Positions 44,254 through 55,125 of a stretch of DNA of 64,000 nucleotides are shown here, one piece after another. How positions within the stretch are numbered: position 1 is the stretch's first letter; each line of letters starts with the position of its first letter. The notes beneath the pieces were generated by a model. That model had not been told where the DNA came from. It saw nothing but the letters and a program-made list of their open reading frames with translations, and ran no database searches. Both the position numbers and the translations under genes were made by a program. This stretch comes from Blasia pusilla (lineage: Eukaryota > Marchantiophyta > Marchantiopsida > Blasiales), in assembly GCA_050084515.1 (NCBI GenBank), contig CM114273.1, positions 2,976,001-3,040,000 of the forward strand, read 5' to 3'.

Positions 44254-45030
44254 CTACACCCACGACAATCTAACAGGTTGGGAATCCGAAATGGCAATCC
44301 GACAGGTAGTAGGAATCCTGCACATCTTAGACAAGAAAAGAAGCCTACAACTGGTTTCACGAATGTAGGGGAACGAGCCAAAAGTTGAAAAAATCTCGTC
44401 CTTTATTACCTCCGAAGGAACCCCAATTTTTGGAATCGTTGGAAGTGACGATGGAGTCACTACCAATGGTGGGTCTGGAACCGGAGCTCTCGGCTTCGGT
44501 GGAGAGTTGTACGCCCCAACGAGCCCTTCGTATTCTGCCTTTGCCTCCTTGCAAAGGTCAAGCAGTTCCTGCCTTCCCTCGAGGCAGAGAATGTTCCTGC
44601 CACTCTTCTAGACGCCTTTGATACTTGCCCCTGAAAGTCCCATTAATTCGAACACCAAGTCACCCGGCCTTGAGTAGAGCTCGATGAGCATTTGCATCAG
44701 GGCTGGCGACTTTTCACTTCCTCCCAGAAGTGGGGTACCGTCGTGCATGTAAATTTCCGGGGGGGAATTGTACAAACTATCTAAGCTGTACCCATCTAAG
44801 CATGGATCCACAGGATCCTGGATCTTGAACACCTGGAAATTGTGCTCGGGCCGAACGAAGCAATAAGCGTAGGAGTGGTCCATCTGTAAAGAAGCACGTT
44901 GGAAACAATGTCAGCAACTTGGCATAATGTGCAACACGTCACTAAAGAACTCGGCTTGACCCTAGATAACTTTTTTCAATTACTAACTTTGGATGAACTC
45001 GCGAACCGACGGAAAGGTTGTTTTGTCCGT

Positions 45031-45302
45031 GAGCAACCCGTCGGAAGGCGATGGGTTTGTTTGGAGCAGCCCATGCTCGGCTAAACAACCGCGTCGGTTT
45101 CGACGAAGTTGCAACTTTTTCGGAAACACAGGAAAAACCAAAACAATCGCGCAACCCGCCGGGTTCCGACGGGTTGCAGGTACACCACGGTTTTCCCTGT
45201 GTTTCTGGGAAAGATGCAACCCGTCGGAAACCGACGGGTTGCTCTTAGCCGAGCATGGGCTACTCTAAGCCAGCAACCCGTCGCCTTCCGACGGGTTGCT
45301 CA
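45031..45302. repeat. Palindromic repeat cluster 1 (intron 3 of the methyltransferase-like pseudogene)
   Basis: Four clear units of a 27-bp palindrome (arm GCAACCCGTCGGA, centre variable, then its complement) at about 45032, 45151, 45216 and 45273, and a diverged one near 45085. They fill much of the intron between 45405 and 44884. A longer outer inverted repeat (AGCCCATGCTCGGCTA at about 45068 against TAGCCGAGCATGGGCT at about 45247) encloses part of the cluster. Confidence 0.88.
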
Positions 45303-47483
45303 CGGACAAAAACAACGGAGATATACTATCTGAAATTCATACGCATTGAGCCTAACCCGAATTTGAAAATATATTTGAGATTATACTACAGGAATTGAGT
45401 CTTACCCGAATCTGACTCGTCGCGGATCGGAGTGGGTACTCGTTTTTTATGATCCAAAATTGCGCCGTCCTCCACTTTAGTGACCTCTTGATGCACTGGA
45501 GGTTGAAGAGCTCGTCCTTGCTCCCTCCAGTCAACACTAAGAAGCAGCCCCTGTCACTCAGATAGGCGTCTGCAAAGGAGAACAATAGCACGATTTGGTC
45601 ATAAGAGAGCGGCACATTCCAGTCAGGTACCCCGTCCGACGGATTCTCGCCCCACAGTTGCAACCCCGAGGGCACATCAGCGATCAATAGATCCACCGCA
45701 ACCTCTTCGACCACTCCATTCACCATCCAGGGAGCGTGCCTATTTCGTTGGAGCTTCCGTCCCAGCGTTGTCAATTTATCAATGGCGGGTGTCGACGCTT
45801 GAGAACTGAAGCTTTTCTGCTCATCCAGTAAATTCGTGAACTGAAGGAGGACGCTTGTCCGGGTTGTTGTTTCTCTATGTCTTCCCAAGGATGATGGACT
45901 GTATTCTCCTTAGGACAACCCTGGCACCTCTCGCTTCCGCTTCTCCCGAGTCTGCGGACGGCTTGTCGGGGTCTCTATGACCTCAGACTCTGGTGGGGTT
46001 TTTTTCGCCGAGGACCTGGTCCAACCCTCTCTCCCCGCTCGCCCGAACGATTCCGCCTCTGGCCTTGAATCTTCAGCCTCTCTTTGGGAAGACTCGGCCA
46101 CGGAATTTTTCCCTCCCCTCGCCTTGCCTTAGAGACCCGCTGTGGATTTGTCTTTGGCTGTGCGGACCTTGGAAGCCAACTCAGCTGTCTCATGGGCTTG
46201 CTCTTCCGCATCTCCTACGAAGAAGTCTTCAGGATGCACAAAGTTGTGGATGTCATCTTGTCCTGAGGCCACTGCATCATGAAGCACTCGTAAATCCTTA
46301 TCGGTGATGTCTTCAAGGTCGTTGAAGTCAAGCCAAATGGGGCAATTCTCCACCTCCCAATTGGACATGTGCTGCCCCATCTCCATGTCGTACATGGAGA
46401 ACGTCTCTCCATCATGCGGCGAAGCCCAAAATTTCAAGGCTGCCGGTAATTTTGCGCAGGTACCTGCATTCTTACAGTGGACGAGGTACTTGAAGACCAT
46501 CCGTTGGGCAGCTTCTACTCGAGCAGAATCGGCCGTCTGCTCCTGTAGATCTCGCTTCTTCTTTGCTTGATCCCGTTTGTTCCCCTCGATTTCTTCGTCA
46601 AGCTCGCTTGAGGAAGGATGCAAACCTTGAACATTGTCTTGAATCCTGGGTTTTTGATTGGCTTGTCCTGGATGTCGTTCGAGCCAAACCTCGAGATCTA
46701 TAGAACTTTCCAAGTTTGCTTCATCCGGAATGGGCTCTAATCTTTTCAGCTCCGCTTGCAGACCGTCCAGCATGGACTTCCCGATAACCCGCAATGCGTC
46801 CCAAAACGACCATTCGCGTAGCAAGTGGGAGATCACTGGATCTGACACACCCGGAGGATGGTGTGCCACCCTCTTCTAGGCCTATGTGCCCTCGAGACTC
46901 ATTTTCATTAGTCGGATCCTCCTAAACTCGCTAATGCCGGACAACGCAAACCGATGCACGCAATCCAAGGACACTTTCTCCCCAATCCGACCTTGTGGAT
47001 CTTCATCCCTTTTCCGCTGGCGCTTGATAATCGCCTTCAGCTCCTTGTTAAACTCCGGACCAAGTTCGGGGTTGAGAATGCTGATGTATGGTTGCATCTT
47101 GCTCGCCGTGTATTTCGTGGCTGTAGATACTGCAGCTTGGATGAATTTCGCGCCCTGAGACCCAGATACTTTCTCCCTCCGCTCCAGCTCCAGTGCAGCG
47201 CTCTTCTTCGCGGCCTGTATCTTCGACCAGCAAAGGATGGTTACCGCTGCATCTTGGGAAATAAACTTATTTGCCCAAGTTTTTTTTTTATCTTTGCACC
47301 CTTTGCAAGCATCTGATTTACCAAGGCGTCGCCCAAGAACCCCTTGTACTCCGGGTGCGTCGTAAGCACCTTCTTCACCCGATCGCAGTCTTGGATCCAC
47401 TGGTGGGTGACATTCCCCTCGGATACAATCCTGCACATCCAAACTCAACCCGTCAAAAAATTTGTAAGTTACATGGGTTCCTG

Positions 47484-48172
47484 CAACTCGTCGGACTCCG
47501 ACTGGTTCACAACTCAAGGTCAGATTCTAGCAATGAGCTAAATGATGCAACCCGTCGGAGTCCGACGGGTTGTCAGATAGTCTGTATCAAACGTGAACAT
47601 AGCAACACGTCGGAGTCCGACAGGTTGCGCAATTGAATGGAAACTTGCAATTTGACGCGAAATTTGCTAAACCAACTTCCGAATGCAACCCGTCAGACTC
47701 CGACAAGTTGCTTTCGGCCAAAAACATGAAAAAAACCTCCAAACAGTTTTGAGTCAAGCAACCCGTCGGACTCCGACGGGTTGCTTTGGGCCAAAAACAT
47801 ACAAAACCTACGGTGAGTCGAACAACTCGTCGGAGTGCGACGAGTTGCTTTCTTCAAAAAACATCCTGAAAAGGCGGCGAGTCGAGCAACCCATCAAACT
47901 CCGACGGGTTGCTTTGGGCCAATAACTTATTAAACATGTGGTCAGTCAAACAACTCGTTGGAGTCCGACGAGTTGCATTCTTCAAAAAACAAGCCGAAAA
48001 GGCGTCGAGTCGAGCAACTCATCGGAGTCCAACGAGTTGCTTTTGGAAAAAAATAACCTAACCCATTCATCAATCGAGAAACTCGTCGGAGTCTGACGAG
48101 TTGCGTTTGGCCAAAAGCATCCCAACAACAGTGCCGACCCAAACAACTTGTCGGAGTCCGACGGTTTGCAGC
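47484..48172. repeat. Palindromic repeat array 2 (intron 2), about 64-bp period
   Basis: At least eleven units of the 25-27-bp palindrome, at about 47485, 47549, 47604, 47686, 47759, 47822, 47886, 47950, 48015, 48081 and 48144. From 47686 on they recur every 63-73 bp, separated by similar A-rich spacers (TTT..GGCCAAAAACAT-like). Most units pair CAACCCG with CGGGTTG, but several (47822, 47950, 48081) pair CAACTCG with CGAGTTG, so both arms have changed together. The array lies wholly inside intron 2. Open frames through the array are artefacts of the repeat. Confidence 0.92.
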
Positions 48173-49379
48173 AAGAAGATACTTACGTGTTCATAGCATG
48201 CATTGCCATCTCCACCGTCGCCATGTGATGAGGGAATGGATGAAGGACCACTGCCTTCATGCAAAAATGTGCCTCCAAGGAGTTGGGCTACTCCTTTACA
48301 AACTTGGTCCACGCCATGAACTTGTGATTTCCATCCCAGATGAAGAAATACAGATTCCTTATCCAACTGTATTCCGAGCCCTCTACTTGCCTTCTGAAAT
48401 CCTGGTCTCTCATCCTCCAGAATGTGTCAAGCTTATCCAAGTCCTCCTCCGTAACCAGGGCTTGGGTTCCATGCTTGTCATAAGGCTAAACATAGAAGGG
48501 AGGAAAGTTGTCGACGTAGGATGCGTTGTTGCCGCCGATTGTTTAAGCTTCGCGATATCCTCGTTGAACTGAATTTCGCGGACGTATTCCATTGTCCGCA
48601 ATCGGCAGAGTGGAATCCTCGGGGCGTTGTGGCCCTCCATCAGTTCCATCTACTTTACCACCTGTCAAAACCAGGACAAGATCAATAAGCTACACTAAAT
48701 TCCCAATGAATTGCAATTCACATAATTCAAAAAACCCAGATCCTCTCTTACCCGCTCAAAAATTGGGTCGGTTTCTTGACTAGCCAACTTGTCTGAGATA
48801 GCTGGCAAATCGACTGGGAACTCGTCGATCCGATAGAGGTTGATGTCTTCCGCCGGGCTTGGAGACGAGAATGACCGCTCTCTGGCTTCTTCGGCAATGT
48901 CCAGCATCTCCACGCTGGCGGTCCTCATGACCTCATCGTCCGTGATTTGAACTTTTGGCGTTTTCGCTATGTGGGTTGTGTCCCCGGACTTCATCAGGGA
49001 TATTTCCCACATCTCAACACTTTCGGTTGGACGGGCAGGGCTATCGTCAATGGCTATCGCTTTTTCCCTCCTCGCTTTAGCCAATTCTGCTCTCCTCACC
49101 AACGCGTCCAGACGCTTCTTTTCTCTCTTTTCGTCGGCGATCCTATTCTTCAAGGCCTGCGACGTCTCAGCCTCTACATTCTGTCTATCGAGCGCCTCTT
49201 AAACACGTCTGGCAAGAAGCTCGTGGTTGTGCATCTCCGCTTCCCTTTCCCGCTCCTCGATTTCCTGCTGCCTAATTTCATTTGCCGAATGAGGCCCTGG
49301 ATATGCTGACGCAGGAGTCCTAATGGACTTCACAGTGAAGCTCCCAGACTTGTTTGCTTGAGCTTATTTCCTCGTCATT

Positions 49380-50608
49380 TTTCCCGAAAATGCCTCCACG
49401 TATGTCCACGATGAATCGCTTGATTCATTGCCTTGCTGATGTCAAGATGAGTCGCCTTGATGGGTAGCTCGAATCGTCTCGCGATCGTTCAGTCGAACCG
49501 TCTCGCTCTCGTTCGGTCAAACCGTTTCGCTCTCGTTCCCTGGTATGGACGCCGATAACTCGCCGGGTGAAACGCCCCTTGGTATCTAATCAGCTGCTGC
49601 GTGGGAGAGACAAGAATGGAGATCGCGAAATGAGAAACCGGAAATGAGCGATTTCTACCCTTTTTACGAGCGATTTCTACTTTTCTAGCCGTTGGGCTGA
49701 CCGTTGGGTCCCGTCATCCTTTTGACGGCGACGTGCCGGCCGTTACGGTAGTCCGGACGTGAAAAATGGCAACGCGTCGGAGTCCGACAGGTTGCGCGCC
49801 TCCGCCGTCTTGGGAAGATAACGCGAGGTGCGTGAGCATCCCGTCGGAGACCGACGGGTTGAGCACCTCCGCCGTCTTTGGACAAGAACGCGAGGTACCC
49901 GTGCAACCCGTCAGAGATCGACATGTTGCGCGCCTCTGCCGTCTTCGGACAAGAACGGGACGTACCCGCGCAATCCGTCGGAGACCGTTGGGTTGCACGC
50001 TTCCCTCGTCAAGGGTTAACAACGCGGGCTTCCCGTACAACTCGTCGGAGTCTGACAGGTTGCACGCTTCCTTTATGTAAGCGAAACAAGGCGAGACCCT
50101 TGCGCAACCCGTCGGAGGGCGACGGGTTGCACGCCTCGCCGTCTTTGGGCAAGAAGGTGCGGCACCCGCGGAACTCGTCGGGAACAGACGGTTTGCATGC
50201 TTCCTTCATGTAAGTGTTACACCGTGAGATAATTGGGCAACCCGTCTGATGCCGACGGATTGCAAGCCTCCGGCATCTTCGGGCAAGAAGGAGCGGTATC
50301 CAAGCAACTCGTCGGAGAGCGACGGGTTGCAGGCTTCGCTTAGCTTGGGTTAATTGTTGAGTTACCAGGACTCCAACTGGTTCCAACAAAATGAAGTGTG
50401 CTTCGATACCCACGTCTCTGCTTCCCAAATCCGGTAACATATTGCGACAGAATTGGATCCATTGTGTCAGACAATGTCACCTACCAAACTTCATCTTGTC
50501 AGTAAAAATCTGTCAGGAGTATCTGTTTTCCTATTCACTATAAATTAAAAATTCTCATTCTCATTCTCTTTCTCATTCTCACCCTCCTCCCGTACGAAAT
50601 TTCTGGGA
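49380..50608. repeat. Palindromic repeat array 3 upstream of the pseudogene, with flanking spacer
   Basis: Nine units of the same palindrome at about 49769, 49839, 49901, 49969, 50037, 50104, 50169, 50237 and 50304 recur every 62-70 bp. Spacers share CTCCGCCGTCTT..GGCAAGAA and CTTCCTT.ATGTAAG blocks, different from the array 2 spacers. 49380-49768 is the region just before the pseudogene start; it contains TCGTCTCGCTCTCGTTC-type short repeats. 50340-50608 is unique sequence with a TTCTCA simple repeat (50550-50590). No gene is supported here. Confidence 0.88.
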
Positions 50609-50995
50609 ATGGATAATTATGTGAAGCTCACTTGTGGCAGTCATTTGGCGGCCCTTCCTCAATCAGAAATCATTCGACCGCAAGCTTGTGAGTCTTTCAT
50701 AGCAGTGGATGAAAAATTTCTCTCTCTTCGATTTCTTCTCCAAATTGGAACCATCTTTGTATCCAAAGAAGTTCGGGTGGACGGTACGGAAGACATAATA
50801 GGTGAGACAGTCCAACTACTGACTGTAGACCGTAAAGTATGGAATCTCCTACCTCTAGCAAATGGTCAATACAGAGTTTACGGCTTGCCCCTGAATTGGT
50901 CTGTTTCCCAAGTAGATGGTGGAGAATTTCCTAGTGCTCCGAGCTCTAGGAAATTTCCTGGTGCTCCGAGCTCTAGGAAACTCTGTTTAGGACCA
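50609..50995 (+). CDS. Unrecognised open reading frame, cut by a family A LTR
   Basis: 129 codons from an ATG (MDNYVKLTCGSHLAAL, FIAVDEKFLSLRFLLQIG, VWNLLPLANGQYRVYGLP). About the first 105 residues look like ordinary coding sequence, with no known motif. The last part is a 30-bp direct duplication (GTGCTCCGAGCTCTAGGAAA, twice) and then family A LTR sequence from about 50985, so the natural 3' end is lost. A gene fragment truncated by the insertion, or chance, are both possible. Confidence 0.35.
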
Positions 50996-51891
50996 TAACG
51001 TTGAGCTCTGAGATGTATTCGGGACAAGTAAGGGCGCATTGGAAAGCTGATCTTGAGATGCTTCCAACGCATCAAAAATCTCAGCAAACGCATAAGTACA
51101 AGCTGAGATATTGGCGAAAACGATTGAGAGAGCAATCGGGTTGAGGGTCAATTGGAGAGGCCAGTGTCTTTCCCTTAATGTAGGGGGCTCCCGGAGATCC
51201 CCAGAAGTACTAGTAAGGGAGGGCCTTCTCCAAGATGTCTCGAGAAACAAAACCCCACTTTGGGCGCCAAATGGCGTTTCAGAGGCACGGGATGGAACGG
51301 GAGTTTGGCGCGGAAACCCGAAACCCAAACCTGATCCAAGGGAGTGGACTTTGTACGCCACACTTGGATTCCAACCCGAGATTCACTTCGTGCAAGTCTT
51401 GGTGAGGAACTCATTGGATGTTCATCGGACAGTTGGAACCGCTAGGCGCGAAATGCCGTTTCAGGTTCCTGAACCGACAAGAAAGTCTGTCCCAAGTCTT
51501 TCTAGATTTTCCCGTGTTGGAAACCGCAAAACTAGGAAGGTTGAGCTTGAAGAGAGTCCGAGACAAGAACTCGGAAAGTAATCCCACTGATTGATCCAAG
51601 ACCCGACTAACCGAAGTGCGTGTTTGGATGCAGATCAGCGTTGAGAGCGTGAACTACTCAACGCACGCTTCTGCAACAAACAAGATTAACGTTCAAGGAG
51701 AGTAGGCGCACAAAACCTAGACCAAACGCGAGCCGAGACTTGAGGTGAGTTGAGTCTTGGGAGGTTGGTTGCCAAAGAGGTGAGAACCAGTTTGGAACAC
51801 GACTAGCATTTGGGAGAATGTGACTGTGTTTAGGACCATAAGGTTGAGCTCCGAGATGCGGTCAGGACAAGTAAGGGCACATTGAAAAGCT
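50985..51891 (+). mobile_element. Family A variant LTR in two pieces, out of order
   Basis: 50985-51713 matches 593-1326 of the LTR at 305-1335, that is, its second part without the first. It ends GAGTAGGCGCAC and is followed at 51714-51891 by a piece matching 486-663 of the same LTR, an earlier part. The true order is therefore permuted. At 51892 the sequence changes abruptly to the antisense 3' end of family A copy 3. No internal element sequence accompanies it. Confidence 0.8.
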
Positions 51892-52895
51892 GTTTTCCTG
51901 GTCTACAAATCATACTACTATTGGGTCGCTCTCGTATTCAACTTAGGCGCGTCACTAAGTTTACTTATGTAGCCACAAGTAAGATCACCCGAAGCCCCAA
52001 GACAGATTCATCTGCCCCGCCGACGCTAGGGCGAGCCCGAGTGTAATCCAACAGAAGGTCTTATTCTAGGTGCTTATCCACATACGCGCTCTCACCTCAA
52101 ATACTCCTTGTCTGTCCACTTGACTTACATCCTAAGCCTATGATCAACGACTCACAGCCATGCACTACCACATACAAATTGCAATCAACTATGGCATCCA
52201 ATCTCCAAATCCATACCCTCCTTAATTGCAACACTAGCATATTCTAGTTACAACGGCCTTTGGCTCAAGATTCCAATGGGTACAAGTCATGTCTCTAGCT
52301 TCTCCTCATACTAACGTATGTGCTTCGCTTGCATTCGCTTGAAGTCTCGCAACAACTCTTGTGCGTGTTCCAAATCCGCCTCCGCAATCCAAGTCGCCTC
52401 CTTCACATGGTAGCCCTTCCATTTAACCAAGTATTCATACTTGTTGGCCCGACGCCTCGAACGTAAGATGGTCTCCACCTCAAACTCTGGCTCTTCATTT
52501 ATGATCACCGAGTGCGGTCTCACCACCTCTCTTTGCTCGAAACGTCCATTATCTTGAAGATATTTCTTCAACAATGACACATGAAAGGTCGGGTGAATCC
52601 TGAACTCGTCCGGCAGCCCCAAAGTATACACATCCTCAAACGGGTTTACCACGATCACATACGGTCCAGCATACTTGGCAGACAGCTTTGTAGACCACTC
52701 TTTCGGAAGAGTGAGGTTCTTCACACTCAACTACACTTGCTCTCCAACTTGAAATCGTACTTGGCGCCGACTCTTGTTAGCATGCTTAACGTACCTCATT
52801 TGAGCCTTTGCAAGACTTTGCCTTGCTCGCTCTTCCTATTCTCGCATCTCTACCAACAAACCTTCTGCCATCGCTTGTCGTGTTCGTGCCAATGT
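51892..52895 (-). mobile_element. Family A copy 3, 3' part (chromodomain and 3' untranslated region)
   Basis: Minus-strand continuation of copy 3 across the inserted copy 2. 52895-52311 encodes the integrase C-terminal module (LSAKYAGPYVIVVNPFED, FHVSLLKKYL) and a chromodomain (EPEFEVETILRSR, YLVKWKGYHVKEATWIAEA). 52310-51892 is 3' untranslated sequence, cut at almost the same place as in copy 1 (2499). No 3' LTR follows. The last five bases (52891-52895, AATGT) are the target duplication of copy 2. Confidence 0.88.
52891..52895. repeat. Target site duplication of copy 2, left (AATGT)
   Basis: AATGT directly precedes the LTR start TGTCGCGACC at 52896 and recurs at 58805-58809, directly after the LTR end GGGCGCGACA. 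Joining the flanks across it restores the integrase sequence of copy 3, so this is a genuine 5-bp integrase duplication. Confidence 0.93.
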
Positions 52896-53112
52896 TGTCG
52901 CGACCCTCATGACCAAACGAGTGCCAAAGCGGAACATCGGAACATTAGCAGGCTCACGCTAAGATGGTTTGCGCATTGGAGTGGTATCAGAGCTAATCCT
53001 TGGTGAGCAAGAACTTGGGGTCGTGGGATGAACCGGACGCTTGGGAAAACTGAAGGTAGCAGCTAGACTCAGACGCTCGAGGAGGGACGCAAGAAACGAG
53101 GAGGAGATCTGA

Positions 53113-55125
53113 GTGAATTGGCTTGAAATGGCGATCAAGGGAGAACCACCCAAGAAGCGCCAAATCAAGCAACGTGAACCAAGAGAGGAACCAATGCCGG
53201 ACCGTGATGCTATGGAGGAGATGGAGACTCTCGAAGAGCTGAACGCCAGACATGAGGACGTTCCAGAGGCGATTCCTTCCGTAGGGCCATCAGGCCCAAA
53301 CTCTGGGGAACCGACCGAGTCAAGCCAGACGTTGGACTTGTTGAAGTTGTTGGTGGAGCACATGTCCTAGCAAAGCAAGCGGATTGCAGAACTAGAGGCC
53401 ACCCGAACTCCAGATGCAGGCCAAAAGCTTTGCAAGACAAAATTGCCCACGCCATTTACGGGGGTGGGGAGCTCGCGGAAAGTGAAGGATTTCCTTACGG
53501 AACTGGAACTGTACTTCGAGGCGCAGAGGGCGGCTGAGCAGGACAAGGTGACGGTAGCCGTTACTTTCCTTAAGGATCATGCACTACAATGGTGGACACC
53601 TCAATGAGAGGAATATCTGGCCAGCAAGTCACCTATGAGTTGGGAGGAGTTTAAGGTGTTGATTGGGGATCGATTCACTCCGGAGTACCAAGGGTTGCGC
53701 GACACGTTGGAGTGCGTGCGGATGCGGCAGAGTGGATTCTTAAGCGCGTATGTGAGGGAATTTAGTGCGAACCTGACTTCTATTCCGAAGATGGATGGAC
53801 ATGCGAAGAAGGCTATCTTCATTACTGGACTCAAACCGAGCGCTGAGAAGGCCCTTTACCAAGTGCCGACGTTGCCAGATACCTGCGCGGATCTTTTGAG
53901 GTTGGCGGAGCTGATTGGGGACGATGAGGTGCAATCCCAGAAACCCTTTGAGCCGAAAGGTTTTTTGAAGAAGTCGAAAAATAAGGAGTCGTTCAAGAGA
54001 GTCTGGAGTGGGGGCCTACACGATCTAGGAGAGTCGTCTGCCCCGGCAGCAAAACGAGTGGAACTTCATGCGAAGCCGAGAGGAGGACAACACTCGAAGT
54101 CAGGGAACGGCAAGGTCATATGCTACAACTGTGGCGAACTGGGGCACCTGGCGAAAGTGTGCTCAAAACTCAAGGTTAGTAATGGGAGTATGATTGCGTT
54201 TGTTGCTAAGCATCTGTTGGCGGGTGATCTCGAGACGTCCCTTCAGGTCACCAAGAGGACGCACAATTTGGTGTACCTAAGATCCAAAATTGATGATCGC
54301 GATGTGTTGTTGCTCGTGGATACAGGTGCTTCGCACTCCTTCCTAAGCCCGAGAATCGTGAAGGAATTGGGGTTGTCTACCTCTAAGGGGGACGAGCCCA
54401 TTCGAGTAGGATTTGCAGGAGGCAAGTCTCATCGGACTTCTGAGTTGGTCTTGGGGTTGACCGTAGGATGCAGGGTATTCGAGTTGAAGGAGAATTTCAC
54501 TATGTGCAAAATGGATGGCATCGACGGAGTCTTGGGGAATACATTCCTAGATGCGTATGAGGTGGAGTTAAGACGTAGACCCTTGAGGTTGAATGTCTTG
54601 CTAAAAGGCAAACGGTTGCAGGTGCGGTTGGTCCGTGAGGTTCCGGCGAAAAAGGAGTTAGTGAACTCGATTACAAGGAGAAGCATGACCAAGTTAGATA
54701 ATGGGTTTCTGTGCTTGATGAGACAAGTGGAGGAGGCTTCAAGTGGAATATGCAGAGATCAGGACACTACTTCAAGGGGAATCCGAGAACCACTCCAGGA
54801 AGTGGTCAAGGAGTTTGAGGATGTCTTAACAAATGAGCTTCCGACTGAGTTGCCGCCACATAAAGCTGTCGATCATAAGATAGAGATCATACCGGGGTCC
54901 CAACCACCTTCAAAGGCACCATATAGGTTGAATCAGGAGGAACTTCTCGAGTTGAAGAGGCAATTAAGTGAGCTCTTGGAAAATGGTTACATTAGGACTA
55001 GCAAGTCACCTTATGGAGCACCTGTTCTTTTTGTAAAGAAGAAGGATGGAAAGATGAGGCTGTGTGTTGATTACCGTGCGCTGAATAAAGTGACGGTTCA
55101 GAAAATTATCCTCTTCCAAGGATAG
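53113..55125 (+). pseudogene. gag-protease-RT, family A copy 2
   Basis: Gag begins MNWLEMAIKGEPPKKRQIK and meets two stops, a TAG at about 53368 and a TGA at about 53605; the sister copy has CAG and CGA there, so both are C-to-T changes. The frame is then open for 496 codons (53635-55125): capsid ([20 protein letters not shown]), zinc knuckle [14 protein letters not shown], protease [19 protein letters not shown], and [16 protein letters not shown] to [13 protein letters not shown] frameshift near 55095 ends the frame before the palm. Copies 1 and 3 share this layout. Confidence 0.9.

Larger units (their letters stand above)
44254..49379 (-). pseudogene. Four-exon gene remnant resembling a class-beta amino DNA methyltransferase
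   Basis: Exons on the minus strand: 49379-48752, 48661-48187, 47430-45406, 44883-44254. Each junction has GTAAG donors and AG acceptors, and codon phases match at all three (0, 2, 0). Exon 1 (from ATG) encodes a charged coiled-coil-like segment; exon 2 a WIRNLYFFIWDGNHKF region. Exon 3 ends with LLIADVPSG at the DPPY-like motif IV position, then VLLFSFADAYLSDRGCFLVL. Exon 4 has SPPEIYMHDGTPLLGGSEKS, LIELYSRPGDLVFELMGLSG (motif I-like) and SGRNILCLEG. Motif IV before motif I is the order of class-beta N6-adenine/N4-cytosine methyltransferases. In-frame stops: TAA twice in exon 1; TAG three times in exon 2; TAG, TAG, TAA, TAA in exon 3; one TAG in exon 4. There are also frameshifts near 48490 and in an A-run at about 47285. 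DVPS for DPPY suggests further decay or a non-catalytic relative. Confidence 0.65.

Noticed and set aside
45910-49379. Stop codon reassignment (TAA/TAG read as Gln)
   Set aside because: The Roco gene ends at a normal TAG, families A and B use normal stops, and the sister gag copy has CAG at stop positions. Ordinary decay explains the stops.
47484-50330. CRISPR array (regular palindromic repeats with spacers)
   Set aside because: The window is eukaryotic, spacers within an array resemble each other, the repeats are imperfect and no cas genes exist. It is a tandem satellite-type array.
49685-50440. Protein-coding genes across array 3 (both strands, 60-143 codons)
   Set aside because: The frames are made of the palindrome read over and over (recurring NPSE.DGL / RRSPTGC-like peptides), with no start context, splice sites or homology.
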